From positions 1,054,001 to 1,118,000 of the forward strand of contig JABVXV010000001.1 in assembly GCA_013365325.1 (NCBI GenBank): 64,000 nt of DNA. The letters run 5' to 3'. Positions 11,778 through 23,500 of the stretch are shown piece after piece; the stretch's first letter is position 1, and each line of letters opens with the position of its first letter. This DNA comes from Dipetalonema caudispina. Its lineage: Eukaryota > Nematoda > Chromadorea > Rhabditida > Onchocercidae. The notes under the pieces were generated by a model, which was given only the letters and a program-made list of their open reading frames with translations, did no database searches and had not been told where the DNA came from. Both the position numbers and the translations under genes were made by a program.

Positions 11778-13887
11778 ACATGCAGTGCGTAGCGCCATCT
11801 GGCATTCAGTCCCGGGAATGGTGTTTGCTACTTGTTCAAACTAGCTCGGATAGAATTTGTTTGTTTGTTCTTTTTTGTTTCGCTCTCTGGAGTTATTTCT
11901 TTCACGCATCTTTTTCACTTTTACTTCCATCTGTAATCACTAATAAATTGTTCATACATGATTTTATGACTAAGGTCTGATCATTGTGCCAAAATATCTT
12001 TTTGAAATTTGGGACATTTTGACAAATTAGTTACCGAGTTTATCGATTTTATGTCAAATTTTAGATGTTACTAAATTTGGAGTAAGTTAAAGGACAGGGT
12101 CAATTTCTTAAGAATTCTTAAGAAGTTTGGTTTAAATCGCATAAATATATATATATAGTAAGCAGTATTGACTGACCAAAAATAGTGTATCAATTTCTCG
12201 CGATTGCTGTTAGATATTGTTGTTTGCTGTTACACGTTGTTGCTTTTATGCATTTCATTAGTTGTTAATTTCAACGCAGTTGAAAACTAAAAAAAATTTT
12301 CAAATGCTTTTTTTTTTTTGGAAATTTATTGTTTCTTTGGTTCATTTTCTGCATTAGGATAAAATTGTAAGTGAAGTACACGTTTATTAAAAGGAGACAG
12401 TGTACGTAGGATCAATCAAAGTAAAGTTGAGAAGTAGGTGCCTTTTTTAACATAGAACTAAAAAAAGAATACCAATAAAGAATTTTTCAAAAATTCTGTC
12501 ATAATAGTCCAAATTGTCAAAAACATACTAACCGATAGGTGGAAAAAAACTGGCATTGTATGCTTCTTGCAGAAGGTTCATCCCTCCTTCTAATATGAGA
12601 TCGTGGCCATTTGGGGAGATACACTGTACTGATTTTAGATTTTTGGAATGTCCAAACTTACTTGTCTCTTATTCATGAAGAAAGGTTTTTTTAACTATTG
12701 TCTGTATTGCAGTCTTAGCATGCTATATTTCTATCAGTCTGTCGCTCATCTGTTCATTCTGGTCACGATGCTCTTTTTTTGTTAACTGTTTTGTTGACTT
12801 GTTTCATCTGTGATTTCGCTGATCATTGCATTCTTCAACAGATTTATTCCTTTGCATAGGTGGTCTGCTTTGACTGCGTCGTTGTACTCTTTCGCTTACA
12901 TCTCAATTCTAAATTGCAATTTCCACTTTTTTGAATGAGATGTGTTTTTTCATTCACTATTACAATTCCTGTCATAGTGCTTATTCTGCTAGTTGCAAAC
13001 AATTTTTCCTATTCTAAGATAAGCAAAACAGCATTTTGTTAAAAGAAAGCAGGAGGAAATGGACACAGAGATGACCAATTTCAAAAATTCATTTCCTGCA
13101 AATTTTTATTGTATATATCAAATCGAGCAGGCTAAACTGGTGTTGGGAGTGCTCAGACGCTGCTATGAAAGCTTGGCAGAGAGCAAGCAAATGATAGGCT
13201 AGCATATGGTCTATCCGTTTTCTTGTTTCAGTTTAGAGCATCTTTGTAGCCGCAAGGGTTCTGAAGAGAGACTTAAATAAGTAAACATTTCTCCACTTTA
13301 TAAGTTTGAGTTAGTGGTAGTGAACATCAGGATAAGCACTATGCAGTCATTCTACTTTCATGGCTTGGCCTTTTTTTTTGCTCATTTTCCAGTATTTTTA
13401 TTTTCTTAATCTATTTTTATCTGTGTTAAGAAAATGGCAGCCAAAGATGAAAAGTTTTTTCGTTTTTCTTTGTCTTCCATTTCTCATCGTTTTTTTTTTT
13501 TTTTTCTTAATGCATTGACCAATACCCTGCTTGGCTTTTGTGCCCGTCTAAGTGTAGTGATAATTTAAATTTGCAGATATAGTAGTTACTCGATAAATGC
13601 GATTCGTTTTGAAAAATTGACTTTTACACAGTTTACCTTGCCTGTTGTTTCAAGTTAAGAATTGGTAATTTACTGCAGTAATTAACGCAGCGAAGAAGAT
13701 GGAGTGTAGCATATTCCGCTCAGACTTTAATAAAGTTGCAACAATGTAGTTCCCTCACTAGTATCACTAAGCACGGAAAATTAGTTGGAGGGTTGTTGAG
13801 CTAACGGTTTTTTTTTTTTTGGCTTCAAATAACTGAACAAATTCAATCCATATACTAGAAATGCGAGACTGTTTACTCTTTATATTA
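11778..13887. other. Intergenic, no gene recognised
   Basis: About 2.1 kb of AT-rich DNA with long T runs (for example near 13491-13505) and a perfect 20-bp AT-rich palindrome at 12105-12124. No ORF with coding character on either strand. The 5' part presumably holds the OTUD7 3' UTR. Confidence 0.6.
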
Positions 13888-14006
13888 CTATGTTGCAACC
13901 GTTACATCGTATTTTTCAGCCATTTCCTGCAGTTTCAACCATTTCTCTTCGGTTGCTGCACCTTGAATTAAATCCTGTAGAATGCGTTCTTCCGGAACTT
14001 CTTCCA
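13888..14006 (-). CDS. Terminal exon of an unrecognised small minus-strand gene
   Basis: On the minus strand an acceptor (TTATTTTGTAG, ending 14007) opens 39 codons that look strongly coding: charged, helical, Glu/Gln-rich, beginning VEEVPEERILQDLIQ or MEEVPEER and ending KYDVTVAT before TAG at 13890-13888. A strong GTGAGT donor upstream (14143-14138) has the right phase; joined to it, the split codon A|TG would make an ATG, so this may be either a whole ~39-residue microprotein with its start codon divided by an intron, or the end of a longer protein. I do not recognise the family and assign no function. It may belong with the signal-peptide ORF at 15119-14907. Confidence 0.45.
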
Positions 14007-14681
14007 CTACAAAATAATTGAAACGGTGAGTGGTAGTTTTACCGACTTATCGATGAATAATATACGATAGAATCTATGCCACCCGCAGTTGATAGCATTG
14101 GCGTATGTGACCAACGAATTATAGGGAGAGTTCCATCACTCACTGCGATAGTTTTGTTGGTTAAGCTGGAGGTTAAAAACCTTCAGAATATGGGTCAAGT
14201 TTCATTCGATAAATCGCCTCGTTCAATGCAAAATTTGTGATAAGTCAGTGAACCATACAATGTTTCGATTACTTAGTTGTAGCAGGATGGTATGTAAATT
14301 TATGATATGACCTACGTGAACGTCGATGATTGGATCACACCCTCTACTTCCATATTACTTAGCTATTGTGACCAAATGAAGTGACCGATTGAATGTTATA
14401 GGAGAAGCAAGCATTAATAAAAGTAAACAAACAAATTGGTTAAAATTAAATTTTTTTTTCGGAATAAACTTTCGAAATTTCAGTTTCACTAAGAAGAATA
14501 GTGTTGATTGATACCTTTGGAACTCTTATTGCACCAATCATTGTTACAGCAGCAAAAAAAACCGAAAAAGTTCATATACTGCACATTATCCATACAATAG
14601 CTTGTTATTCCCCTAACAAATTCAACTTCGTTCACGCCTTTTGTTTCACTGATAAGCTGCAATTTGATCAGATTTTAATTA

Positions 14682-15119
14682 ACTTTATCTGGTTGAGATG
14701 CTGAACTTTTACGCTTTCTAATAAAACCATTCAATTGATCCCGTTTTGTAAAACTACTGCAGACTAATAGTATTAAAGTTATCCAATTTTTAGAAGTGAC
14801 TAGATTTTCACGATTTACAATTTAAACTGCTTTTTTTTTTCCACTCATTTCAGCTCGGAAAGGGAAAGAAATCTGTTAACCCTTGTGATTGGTGTGATAG
14901 TGATAGTACCTCACAGAGGAAGGAATGATCACAGCCTCGTGCAGTATAATTAGCTCCTCTGACTGAACTGTCTTTTCTCATAATGAAACAGAATCCAGAT
15001 GGTCCACAATTTTCCTCTAGCATGTTATCAAATTGATTGGAGAAGCATTTTGTTGCTGCCGTTTCTATCACTATCATCCAAGCTATGATAGATAACTGAA
15101 AGAACTGAATGATAACCAT
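14682..15119 (-). CDS. Candidate small secreted Cys-rich protein
   Basis: The ORF from 15119 begins with a hydrophobic segment preceded by few charges (IIQFFQLSIIAWMIVIETAA), a plausible signal peptide, then a compact cysteine pattern (KCF..., ENCGPSGFCFIM, ARGCDHSFLCE) that recalls nematode Ly6/uPAR-like or other small secreted families. Two endings are possible: a donor at 14906 (GAG|GTACTA) leading to lower exons, or a donor near 14872 joined to 14758-14682, which adds a basic tail and stops. No homolog is named; length, partners and expression are unknown. It lies in otherwise gene-poor DNA between OTUD7 and the kinase. Confidence 0.35.
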
Positions 15120-16913
15120 TATCGAATCTAATCGTGGAAAATCGAAGAAGCAGATTGATCATAACATAAATTCATCCTTTGCTAAATTACTAATCCTAAA
15201 GATTTTTTATTAATTCATATCGAGTCAGTTTGTTATATTGCACGATATTGATAACAACTTTTCAATTGTATTATAACGAGAATTTATCACTCCCAAGTAT
15301 AGCTCATATTGATTAGCACCATTTAATCACTGATAGTAGTGATTAGCTTATATTATAAAAAGTCTCATTTGTTAGAATTCACTAAATATACATCACCGTA
15401 AACAGTAACCGGTTTTTGCTGATAAACTGCAAGTAACGGCCGATTATCATTTCAAATAAGGAAAAAAGAAATTCAAAGAAAAATAAGCAGGAACCTTTAT
15501 ACCGTTTTGTTGCACCTCCGCTATGATAATTTCAAGTAATATTCCGATCTGAACATTTTATAACTATCAGTTTTACATTTCTCAGCAGGTACAAATTATG
15601 GATGAGTCATAATTTGATCCACGGATTGCAAGATTAATGTTTTCTGATCAGGCTGACAATGGTTTGTTTCTTTAGAAGTTAATCGACGAACTGCTGCTAT
15701 CTCGTTGTTCGGAAAAAACGAATGATTAACAAATGGATTAAATAAAGAACATGAAATTTGCATATATACGTACTCCTTTTTTCACTCTATAAAAGGTTTA
15801 CTCTATTAAGTTACCTTCTGACCCTTGACTAGAATAGATAGAGGACTAAAGAAAGTTGTGAGAGAACTAAAACGAACTGGAAGGTATTCTCAAAACATTT
15901 GCTAGACGTAATGAATTCTGTTTTCTTTAGTGAAAATAAAAAAATTCATGCAAAAATTTCTCTTCAATGTTCTGATTCCAACACATAATTTATTTTACAT
16001 AATTTTGAAATAAATAAAATCAATTTTTGCGAAATATGCAACCATTTTTACTTATTTAGATGCTTGATGGAAGGCGGCATTGTTGCATCCTCTCGTCAAT
16101 GAGATGTTTTACCGATTCGTAACTTTCCTTGTTTTATGTTTGATGTAATACTAATTGTATCGGGCTATAGTTCTATTTAGAGCCTTGATTCTAATGAGGA
16201 CAGTTCTGGAATTGTTAGTCATTTCTTTGTTCCAGAATCTTCATTGGAAGGGGAAATTTTCTCTTCTTTCTCTTACTCATATTTTTCTGTCAAGACTCAT
16301 TGTTAGGAAGTAGTAAAGTTTCTAGTGCAGATATGATTGCGTTTTTTTTTTTTTTAATTTATATTTTGAATATAGTTTCTAATGATCTTTAGAGACAAAA
16401 TTTTAAACTTTTTGAATATATAGTTGATGAAATTTTCTTTACAATCGAGACTTCAACCTCTTTGGAACTCAACCAGCTGACAATAACTTCGAATACTTTG
16501 CTTGAAAAATATTTCCTGCCAGTAACTTTGAAAGCAACGATAGGGGAAAAAGTAATTGTAGATATCAAAAAGCATTGAGGTGGTAGGACCACGTGGCCCA
16601 ACGAAAACATTCAAAAAGCAAAAGCCTGTTGGACCATTTGTTGGGTTCGTTCTACTAGGTTTAAAAATGTTTTCTAATATGCTGAAATAACTGGACCATT
16701 TTGGAATTTTTCTATGGATATTTTGACTTTCTTATTTAATTTATATATTTGGTTTTTTTCTAAACACATTTTGGCCCATTTTCGAGAAGTATTCTTTTCG
16801 AAAAGAAGGGTTTCAAAGTATAGTAATTTCAGATAGTAAAAAGGTAATAAAAGATATCCTTCACTGAAAATATCTTTAATTGCAATGCTAAAGGTATTTG
16901 AAAAAACTTCACA
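15120..16913. other. Intergenic, no gene recognised
   Basis: About 1.8 kb of AT-rich sequence between the Cys-rich ORF and the kinase gene. A minus-strand ORF at 16610-16389 is open for 73 codons but shows no domain. The 3' part should contain the kinase promoter. Confidence 0.55.
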
Positions 16914-19460
16914 ATGAAAAGTTTACTTTTACAATTAAAAGAGAATTTCAGGAAAGTGTTAGTAGAGGCGGATAATAACCTTCTCTCGGAAACCTATTAT
17001 CATGGTATTGTTAATTGCGCCGATGTAGAAAAATTGTTGATAAGAGATGGAGATTTTCTGTTTGGCATTCCGGAAGAAGACGAAGAACAGGTGTTAATTT
17101 AAAGATATCACAGGAATTTTCAGATTATTGATTCTTCTTTTAGTTTCCAAAACAACGAATAAATCAAATGCATTGCAGTCGATTGCATGGGTGGTGCGTT
17201 ATAATCGTGATTTATGGGCATTTGACATTGGCTTGACCGAAAAAGGTCTATGTTTTGTGAATCAGAAATGTTTCAAAAAAATTAGTGAAATGGTATCAGA
17301 TTATGTTTGTACACGTAAACCGATTCATGAAACGCTGCCCATCGTCGTAAAACGACCTGTTCCTCATCCGGTCAGTTGCAATCATTTAATGCAAATCTGA
17401 AACTGTAACAGAAGATGAATGTAGATATCGCAACAATAATTGTATACATAGTTAAATTTATGTCCAGATGATAAGAGAAATGTGATAGAAGTTCGATTAT
17501 ACTTACAAATATTTGATTTACTGCAAATGAGGTTATAGAAATGTCTTTTAGGCCTGGGTAATATCACATGATCGAGTACGTCTGAAAGATGAGCTTGGTC
17601 AAGGAGCATTTGGTCGTGTTCATAAAGGTGTATTACAAGATGGTCACACTTTTATGACAGTTGCCGTAAAAACATACGTTGGACAAGCCAGCGATAAAAC
17701 AAAACGAGCTTCATTTCTTCAAGTAAATTTTCATTTTTATATAATTTATGAATTTCTTATTAGTAATTTCCAACTACTGCGAAGCTTAGTGGAAAATTTA
17801 CGTGTTGCTGTCTTCAGGAACCTATTCGGTTCATAAAAAATTGCGGAAAAGTATAACCTCTGTTTGCTAAATTTTCCACTATCTTCAAATGAAAGCATAG
17901 GGAAAGATTTCTAGTAACACAAAAAGATGAAAGTTTCGAGGAATGCAGATTTTGAATTAATAATTCACTAAAATTCTTCTTCCATCTTCATCGATGTGTC
18001 AGGTTGAGAAAAAACCGGGCTATTTGGAATTCAGAATAAGAGTAATAAGGATGAAGTTAAACACTTTAAGTGATAAGAAAGCCTGAATTAATGATTTAAT
18101 TTCGTAAAGTCTAGTGTTATTGCTTATAGGAAGCTAAGGTTATGAGGGAATATAAGCATGAAAATTTGGTACAATTTATCGGTATTGCATGCCAGAAAGA
18201 GCCATTGATGATAATCGTCGAATTCTGTGGTGGTGGATCTCTATTAAAGGTTTCCGGAAGCATTTGATATTTTGAATTCTGATGATATAACTAGTTAGAA
18301 AGATGTCAGAGTGGTAAGGCTTAAACGACATAATGGACTAATAGCAATGAAAACTACACTTTTTTTTGATCCATCTCATTCTTAATGATTTGAAAAAATT
18401 CCTAAAATTTTGTGAAAATTTTTAGTACCTACGGAAAAAAGGAGCGCACCTCGGAATAGCAACCAGATATCGTTTTGGTAAAGAAGCATCGGCTGGTTTG
18501 AAATATCTGGAGGAAAAACGATGTATTCATCGAGATGTAGCCGCTAGAAACTGTCTTCTCACAGAATATAAATTAATGGTTCGTGTTTGTACTGAAGGTA
18601 CATGAAAATAACTGGTGGGATTTAACTTGAAGTTAAATTAAATTACTTTTCCTTCTATTCTAGAATTTGTGAGGAAATTTTCCAAAATTTCTCTTTTCCT
18701 ATTCATTATCCGAAGGGCTACTGTAATCTTAGGTTCAAAAATCTTTTTTGAAATTCCTCTTATCCTACTACCATTTCGCTCTAATGTTTACAGTCAAACA
18801 TGCAAAACTGATTTTCCATTTAGTTGAAAATATGTGATTTTGGATTGTCAATCAAAGAACAACAAGCTTCCGATTCCGAATTACAGCTTCCGACAAAATG
18901 GCTTTCACCGGAAGCAATCAAATCAATGCAATTTACCACCAAAAGTGATGTTTGGGCATTTGGCGTGCTACTGTTCGAGATATTCACCGATGGAAGCGAG
19001 CCATATCGTGGTCATTGATCAGTTAATTAACCGGCAATTAAGGGAAAGTATTAGTGTTAGAGCAAAAAATATAAGAATAAATCAAGAATTCCAATTATCT
19101 ATGGAAGGCAGAAGTCTGTCATTTTTGTCCAAAAACTCATAAAAAGTTATTCTTTCATATAGCATTTAGGAACATTTCAACAATTGATCTTTTCTTCATA
19201 TCCAATGCGTTTTGTAATGCTAACACTAAATTTCTCTAAATTTTCAAACTCAGAATTTGTAAATTACGTAATTATCAGGTATGAGTAATGCAGAAGTGAG
19301 AGAAAAACTAACTGATGGTAGTAAATATCGAATGGAAATACCTCTTGATGTACCGCCAGGTATCACAGAACTGATCAAGAAATGTTGGATGGAAGAACCC
19401 AAGCAAAGACCGTCATTCAAAGAGATTAATCGGACACTTACCAAAATAGCATTCACTTGA
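16914..19460 (+). CDS. SH2-domain non-receptor tyrosine kinase, nematode Fer-like group
   Basis: Small SH2-kinase protein of the type expanded in nematodes (Fer/Fps-related, often germline or sperm). Exons: 16914-17090, 17144-17370, 17552-17722, 18130-18249, 18426-18578, 18824-19010, 19279-19460; about 405 residues. The kinase domain looks intact: [11 protein letters not shown] loop, VAVK lysine, HRDVAARN catalytic loop, CDFG, WLSPEAI, SDVWAFG, and a C-terminal RPSF motif. The SH2 half starts YYHG but the phosphotyrosine-binding FLVR motif reads FLFG, so the key arginine is missing, and there is no tyrosine in the short activation loop. Exons 1 and 2 do not join in frame (donor phase 0 at 17090, acceptor 17144 needs one extra base). 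Either exon 1 contains a one-base error or mutation, or a boundary is missed. Likely substrates are unknown. Confidence 0.8.
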
Positions 19461-20597
19461 GAGCAATAATCATGTACAATAATTAGCTGACATTAAATAA
19501 TTAAATCAAAATATATATCACGCTACACTACTTTACTTGAAATGTGAAATGCTTCCGATATGATTCGTCTACTGAATGGAATCTAATCTTACTTATTTCT
19601 GTTTTCTCCGTCATTATGAACAGAAAGAAAAGCGCTTACTTCTTTTCATCAAAGATGATATTAAAATGTACACGTATCATTACTCCTTACTTCTTACTAA
19701 AGACTAGACAACGCTATTGGCAGAATAAAAGAAATAAAATTAGATTTAAAATAAAAGGATTGATCGGGAGCTCTTGGAATACATAGACTGATGTACAAAA
19801 ACTTTAGATAAATTCTTTGAATGTTTGGAACAATTCGTGAAAGTGATGGTATATTCAACAATAAAGTAATGATAAACTTTCATCTTTTCGTATTTTGATA
19901 ACGATAGTAACTGCAGAAATTTCAAGCTAGCTGTGGAATAATGCTACATGTGGATAAATTGAGATGATACCGGACAAAAAATTGATTAACAACGGATGAA
20001 ATAAAATGCAATTTGAAAGCTTGCATTCGGAGCCATTCCTAGAAAGATCATTCTTAACAATGACAGCCATCAATGGATGATGACCGTTATCATCGATGAT
20101 CTTGATCAATCGTAGTGGTGATAAAGTGTTCCTAAGGAATTTCTCCAATTTCAATTGAAATTTCCTTGTTGTGCAAATCGGAACAAAATGGTGGATACAT
20201 GAATTCCGTCTCCTCCTCTTTCCTATCTCACCGTAAGTACCGCTTCCTGAATCTTTGCAAATTACAGTACGGGAGAGATCTTGAAATTGCATTTTGACTC
20301 TATCCGTAGGAAATTCGACATGCGATGAAGAGTGATGTAAAGTGACGTGGGGGGAAGACGTGGTATTAGTTACGTTACGGAGTTGAGAATGATTAATTAC
20401 ATTAGGGTTTAGGGATTAATTGTCACGTTAAGAATTCAGAAATTATAGATTATGTTAAGCGTTTTCTTCTAAATTGCACCAAATGACCGAGTGACAAATG
20501 CGAGACTACGCGCTCGCTTTTTTTAAATTTAATTGATTTCTAGAAGGAAATAAGTAAGATTCAGGCTCGTTTGCCACGATTTAGTTCTATAAGTAAG
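19461..20597. other. Intergenic, kinase / CC2D1
   Basis: About 1.1 kb between two same-strand genes. A 121-codon minus-strand ORF (20292-19927) has no domain, signal peptide or splice support and was not called. An acceptor-like AAGATTCAG at about 20563 lies 35 bases before the CC2D1 ATG and could be its SL site. Confidence 0.5.
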
Positions 20598-23500
20598 ATG
20601 GATTTCCAACTGATGGAGAAAGATATGTATGGCGATGTGGAGAACGATGAAGAACTAATGGCGGAATTGTTAGCTTTAGAGGCAGAAGAACGAGCTGCTG
20701 GACATATACCTTCAGCATGCACCGATAGAACTCGTGAGTGCAGCACAAGTCAATATTTTTTAGGTTTTACTTGAGAATTCTATCAGCAGTCCGTCAGAAG
20801 TTATGTATAAGTTTATGAAGCATTCAATTAATTTGACGTGTAAGCTAAAATAGAAGTCGAAAAAGAAAGATTGTTGGAACAAAGCAGACTTTAGACATCC
20901 ACTACATTGACAGCTAGCATATTAAAGCCGTATCGGAAGAAGCTCCTTTCCTATGTATAATCTTGCTTTTTTCAAGGAATTAAATGATTGAAGAATATGC
21001 AGTTTTTGTGAACAGACCTGTAATGTACTGTAAAAGCAATGGCTTATCATAGGTCGTCATGAATCATCCACACAAGCTTCACAACGAACGAGCGGTGCGT
21101 ATGGCATTTCAAGTGTATCAGATGCATCAGATGAAGATCTGGATAGTAATAATGAAGAGGATATAAACGATCCAGAACTTTTGGTATGTATTTTTTTGTG
21201 ATTGGTAGCAATTCACAGCAATTAAACGATTTTTTTTAGACATTCTTTTTAACCGTTTTTCCTTGAAGATCTTCATATAAGTTTACTGTTGACATGACAT
21301 TGCATCGTAAATTTCAAGTATTTAAGGAGGAATATACTTAAGGATGCTTTAAACTGATTTTTTTGTCTCATTTTGATTTTATTCTTTATCACAGGCAAAT
21401 TCAAATTTAATCAAGTATATATCAAATGATTTAAGGCAGAACTGTCTGATTTGGTTGGACAGGAAAGTAATGCTGCCCATGAGATTGGACCACCCGTATC
21501 TTCTAAACCGTCTATTCCTTCAAGATCTTCATGTGAGTCTACTGTAGACATAACTTTACTTCGTAAATTACAAGAACTTAAGGACGAATATACTTCAGCG
21601 CTGGAAGCTGCAAAAGAGAAAAATGATATATTGCGTACTAAAAGGTATAGCCGTTTTATTATTTTCTTTGTACAATTTACTAGTCAACAATAGCATTTTC
21701 TGTCGTTGTTGCTCATGTTCAGCAAGTCATAAAGTTTTTTTTTTTTTTTTTTTGAAGTGATTAAGAGGTTGTTACTTTGTTGTTATGGCTGTAAGGTGCA
21801 AGTGAATTAAAAATTTTGAGGGTCCTGAAGTATTCCACAGCAGTACTCTTTCTTCACCTAGGTACCAAAGAGGATTAGGCAAGATCGAAGAATTGGTACG
21901 GAAAGTACAAGCAGGAAAAACAATAGATGAGAATGACATTCCGATTTCAATCAAAGCAATTCGTTCTGTTGAAGTACATGCAGCAGAAGCTGGTGCTTCA
22001 GTCATTTCCAAGTCGGAGGTGATCTTTCATTCTCAGAAATTCCTAAAGCTTTGGTTGAGCGCTTAGCACAGTTCGAAAGTAGTAGCAGCTGGATAGCTCG
22101 AATATCTTAAAAATTTTTTTTTTGTCAGTAGAAGCGCAGTACCAGAATGTAACAACCCATCATAAAAAGTTCATGGAATTAACCGATTGAAATATAAAAC
22201 TTGTATAATATCTTTGTTTCTGAAGGTGTCCACAAAACCAGTACTACCAGCTGAAATAAAACAGGCTGCTTTGGAAGAAATCAGTGAAGCATCTAGCACT
22301 TATCGAAAACCAATCATTAACTTGCTGAAAGGAGAACAGCTAAGGACAGAACTAACCAGTCGTCGAGAATCGTATATCAAGAATGCTAGAGCAGCTAGTG
22401 CATGTTAGTTCATTTTGTAAAGATTTTGTTCTTCATATTTTCGAATGCTTGCTAAATACCGTATCTTGTACAACTTGAGATTTATAAAGTTTGTCATTGT
22501 AGTAGGTGATAAAAAAGAAGCTTATGAATATTATGTGGTTGCGAAGCAGTTCGATGAAGCAATTAAAGCTATGAATGATGGGCGAGTGACAGAATGTGAG
22601 GAAAATGAACTTCCACCTCCGGCTACGCCCTACAGATCATCCAAGGTTAAACCATGTTCTATATGATGAAGTAAACGTTTGTTCAATTATTTTGAACAAA
22701 CGTTTAGTTATAACCGTCTGAAGATAATTCTCTCCTTGGAAAAAAAAATTAACCTAGATGATCATCAAGACGCCAAAAAATTAACATTTTCTGATTTCCT
22801 TGTAGCGGAATAACACTTACGATTTTTTATTTCTTTCTGGCCCTTACATTCCAATAAACGTCTTTTTTTTTTTCTATTTTTCAAGAACACATTTTAATCT
22901 TTGTGTAATAGAAATCTGAATCATGAAATTTATCAAGCAGTTAAATTAGGTGGAGGGCATTGAAATAGGTGGCAACGTGCATGCGGTTTTTTGTGGAATT
23001 TATCCATTCTTTTCTTTGCTCAGCTGCATTGCCATTTTGTATAGTTGGGAAATATTTGTTCTTTAGATTACACTCTCTAGAGTTTTATAACTAATTTAAC
23101 GTGTCATGGGTTACTTTATAGATAAATGACAGAAAAACTGCTGAACCTCACCAAAGTTTTCTGCACGTGCTGTAACGTGCCATAAAATTTTGGTGAGATT
23201 TAGCAGTTTTTCTAGATTTTCAATAGTTATGTTAACAAAAAAATTAGGGAGTATAAGTTTATGTATTTTTTGCTGTTTTATATTTCCAATTCTGAAATGA
23301 AGGAAGTCGTAATACTACATTGGGGGATGATATGAAAGCCAAAAATAGGATACAGATACAAATAGAAAAGATATGTGATTGTATCTTGTGTGCAAAAGCC
23401 TTAACCGGCAAATTGGATATTAAATTGTCCAAAAGGACAAAAATTCTTCGTGTTATTTAGTTCTTTTCCGTAAAGAAAGTACCGATTAACGTCGAATAAA

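Noticed and set aside
12105..12124. Perfect 20-bp palindrome
   Set aside because: AT-rich and short; expected occasionally by chance, no loop or partner feature.
14501..14704. Plus-strand ORF in the intergenic gap
   Set aside because: Overlaps the minus-strand candidate and shows no domain or splice support.
16389..16610. 73-codon minus-strand ORF upstream of the kinase
   Set aside because: Partly coding-like peptide but no homology, no partner exons and T-rich flanks.
19927..20292. 121-codon minus-strand ORF upstream of CC2D1
   Set aside because: Longest open frame in that gap but no recognisable family, signal or splice sites; lies in a likely promoter.
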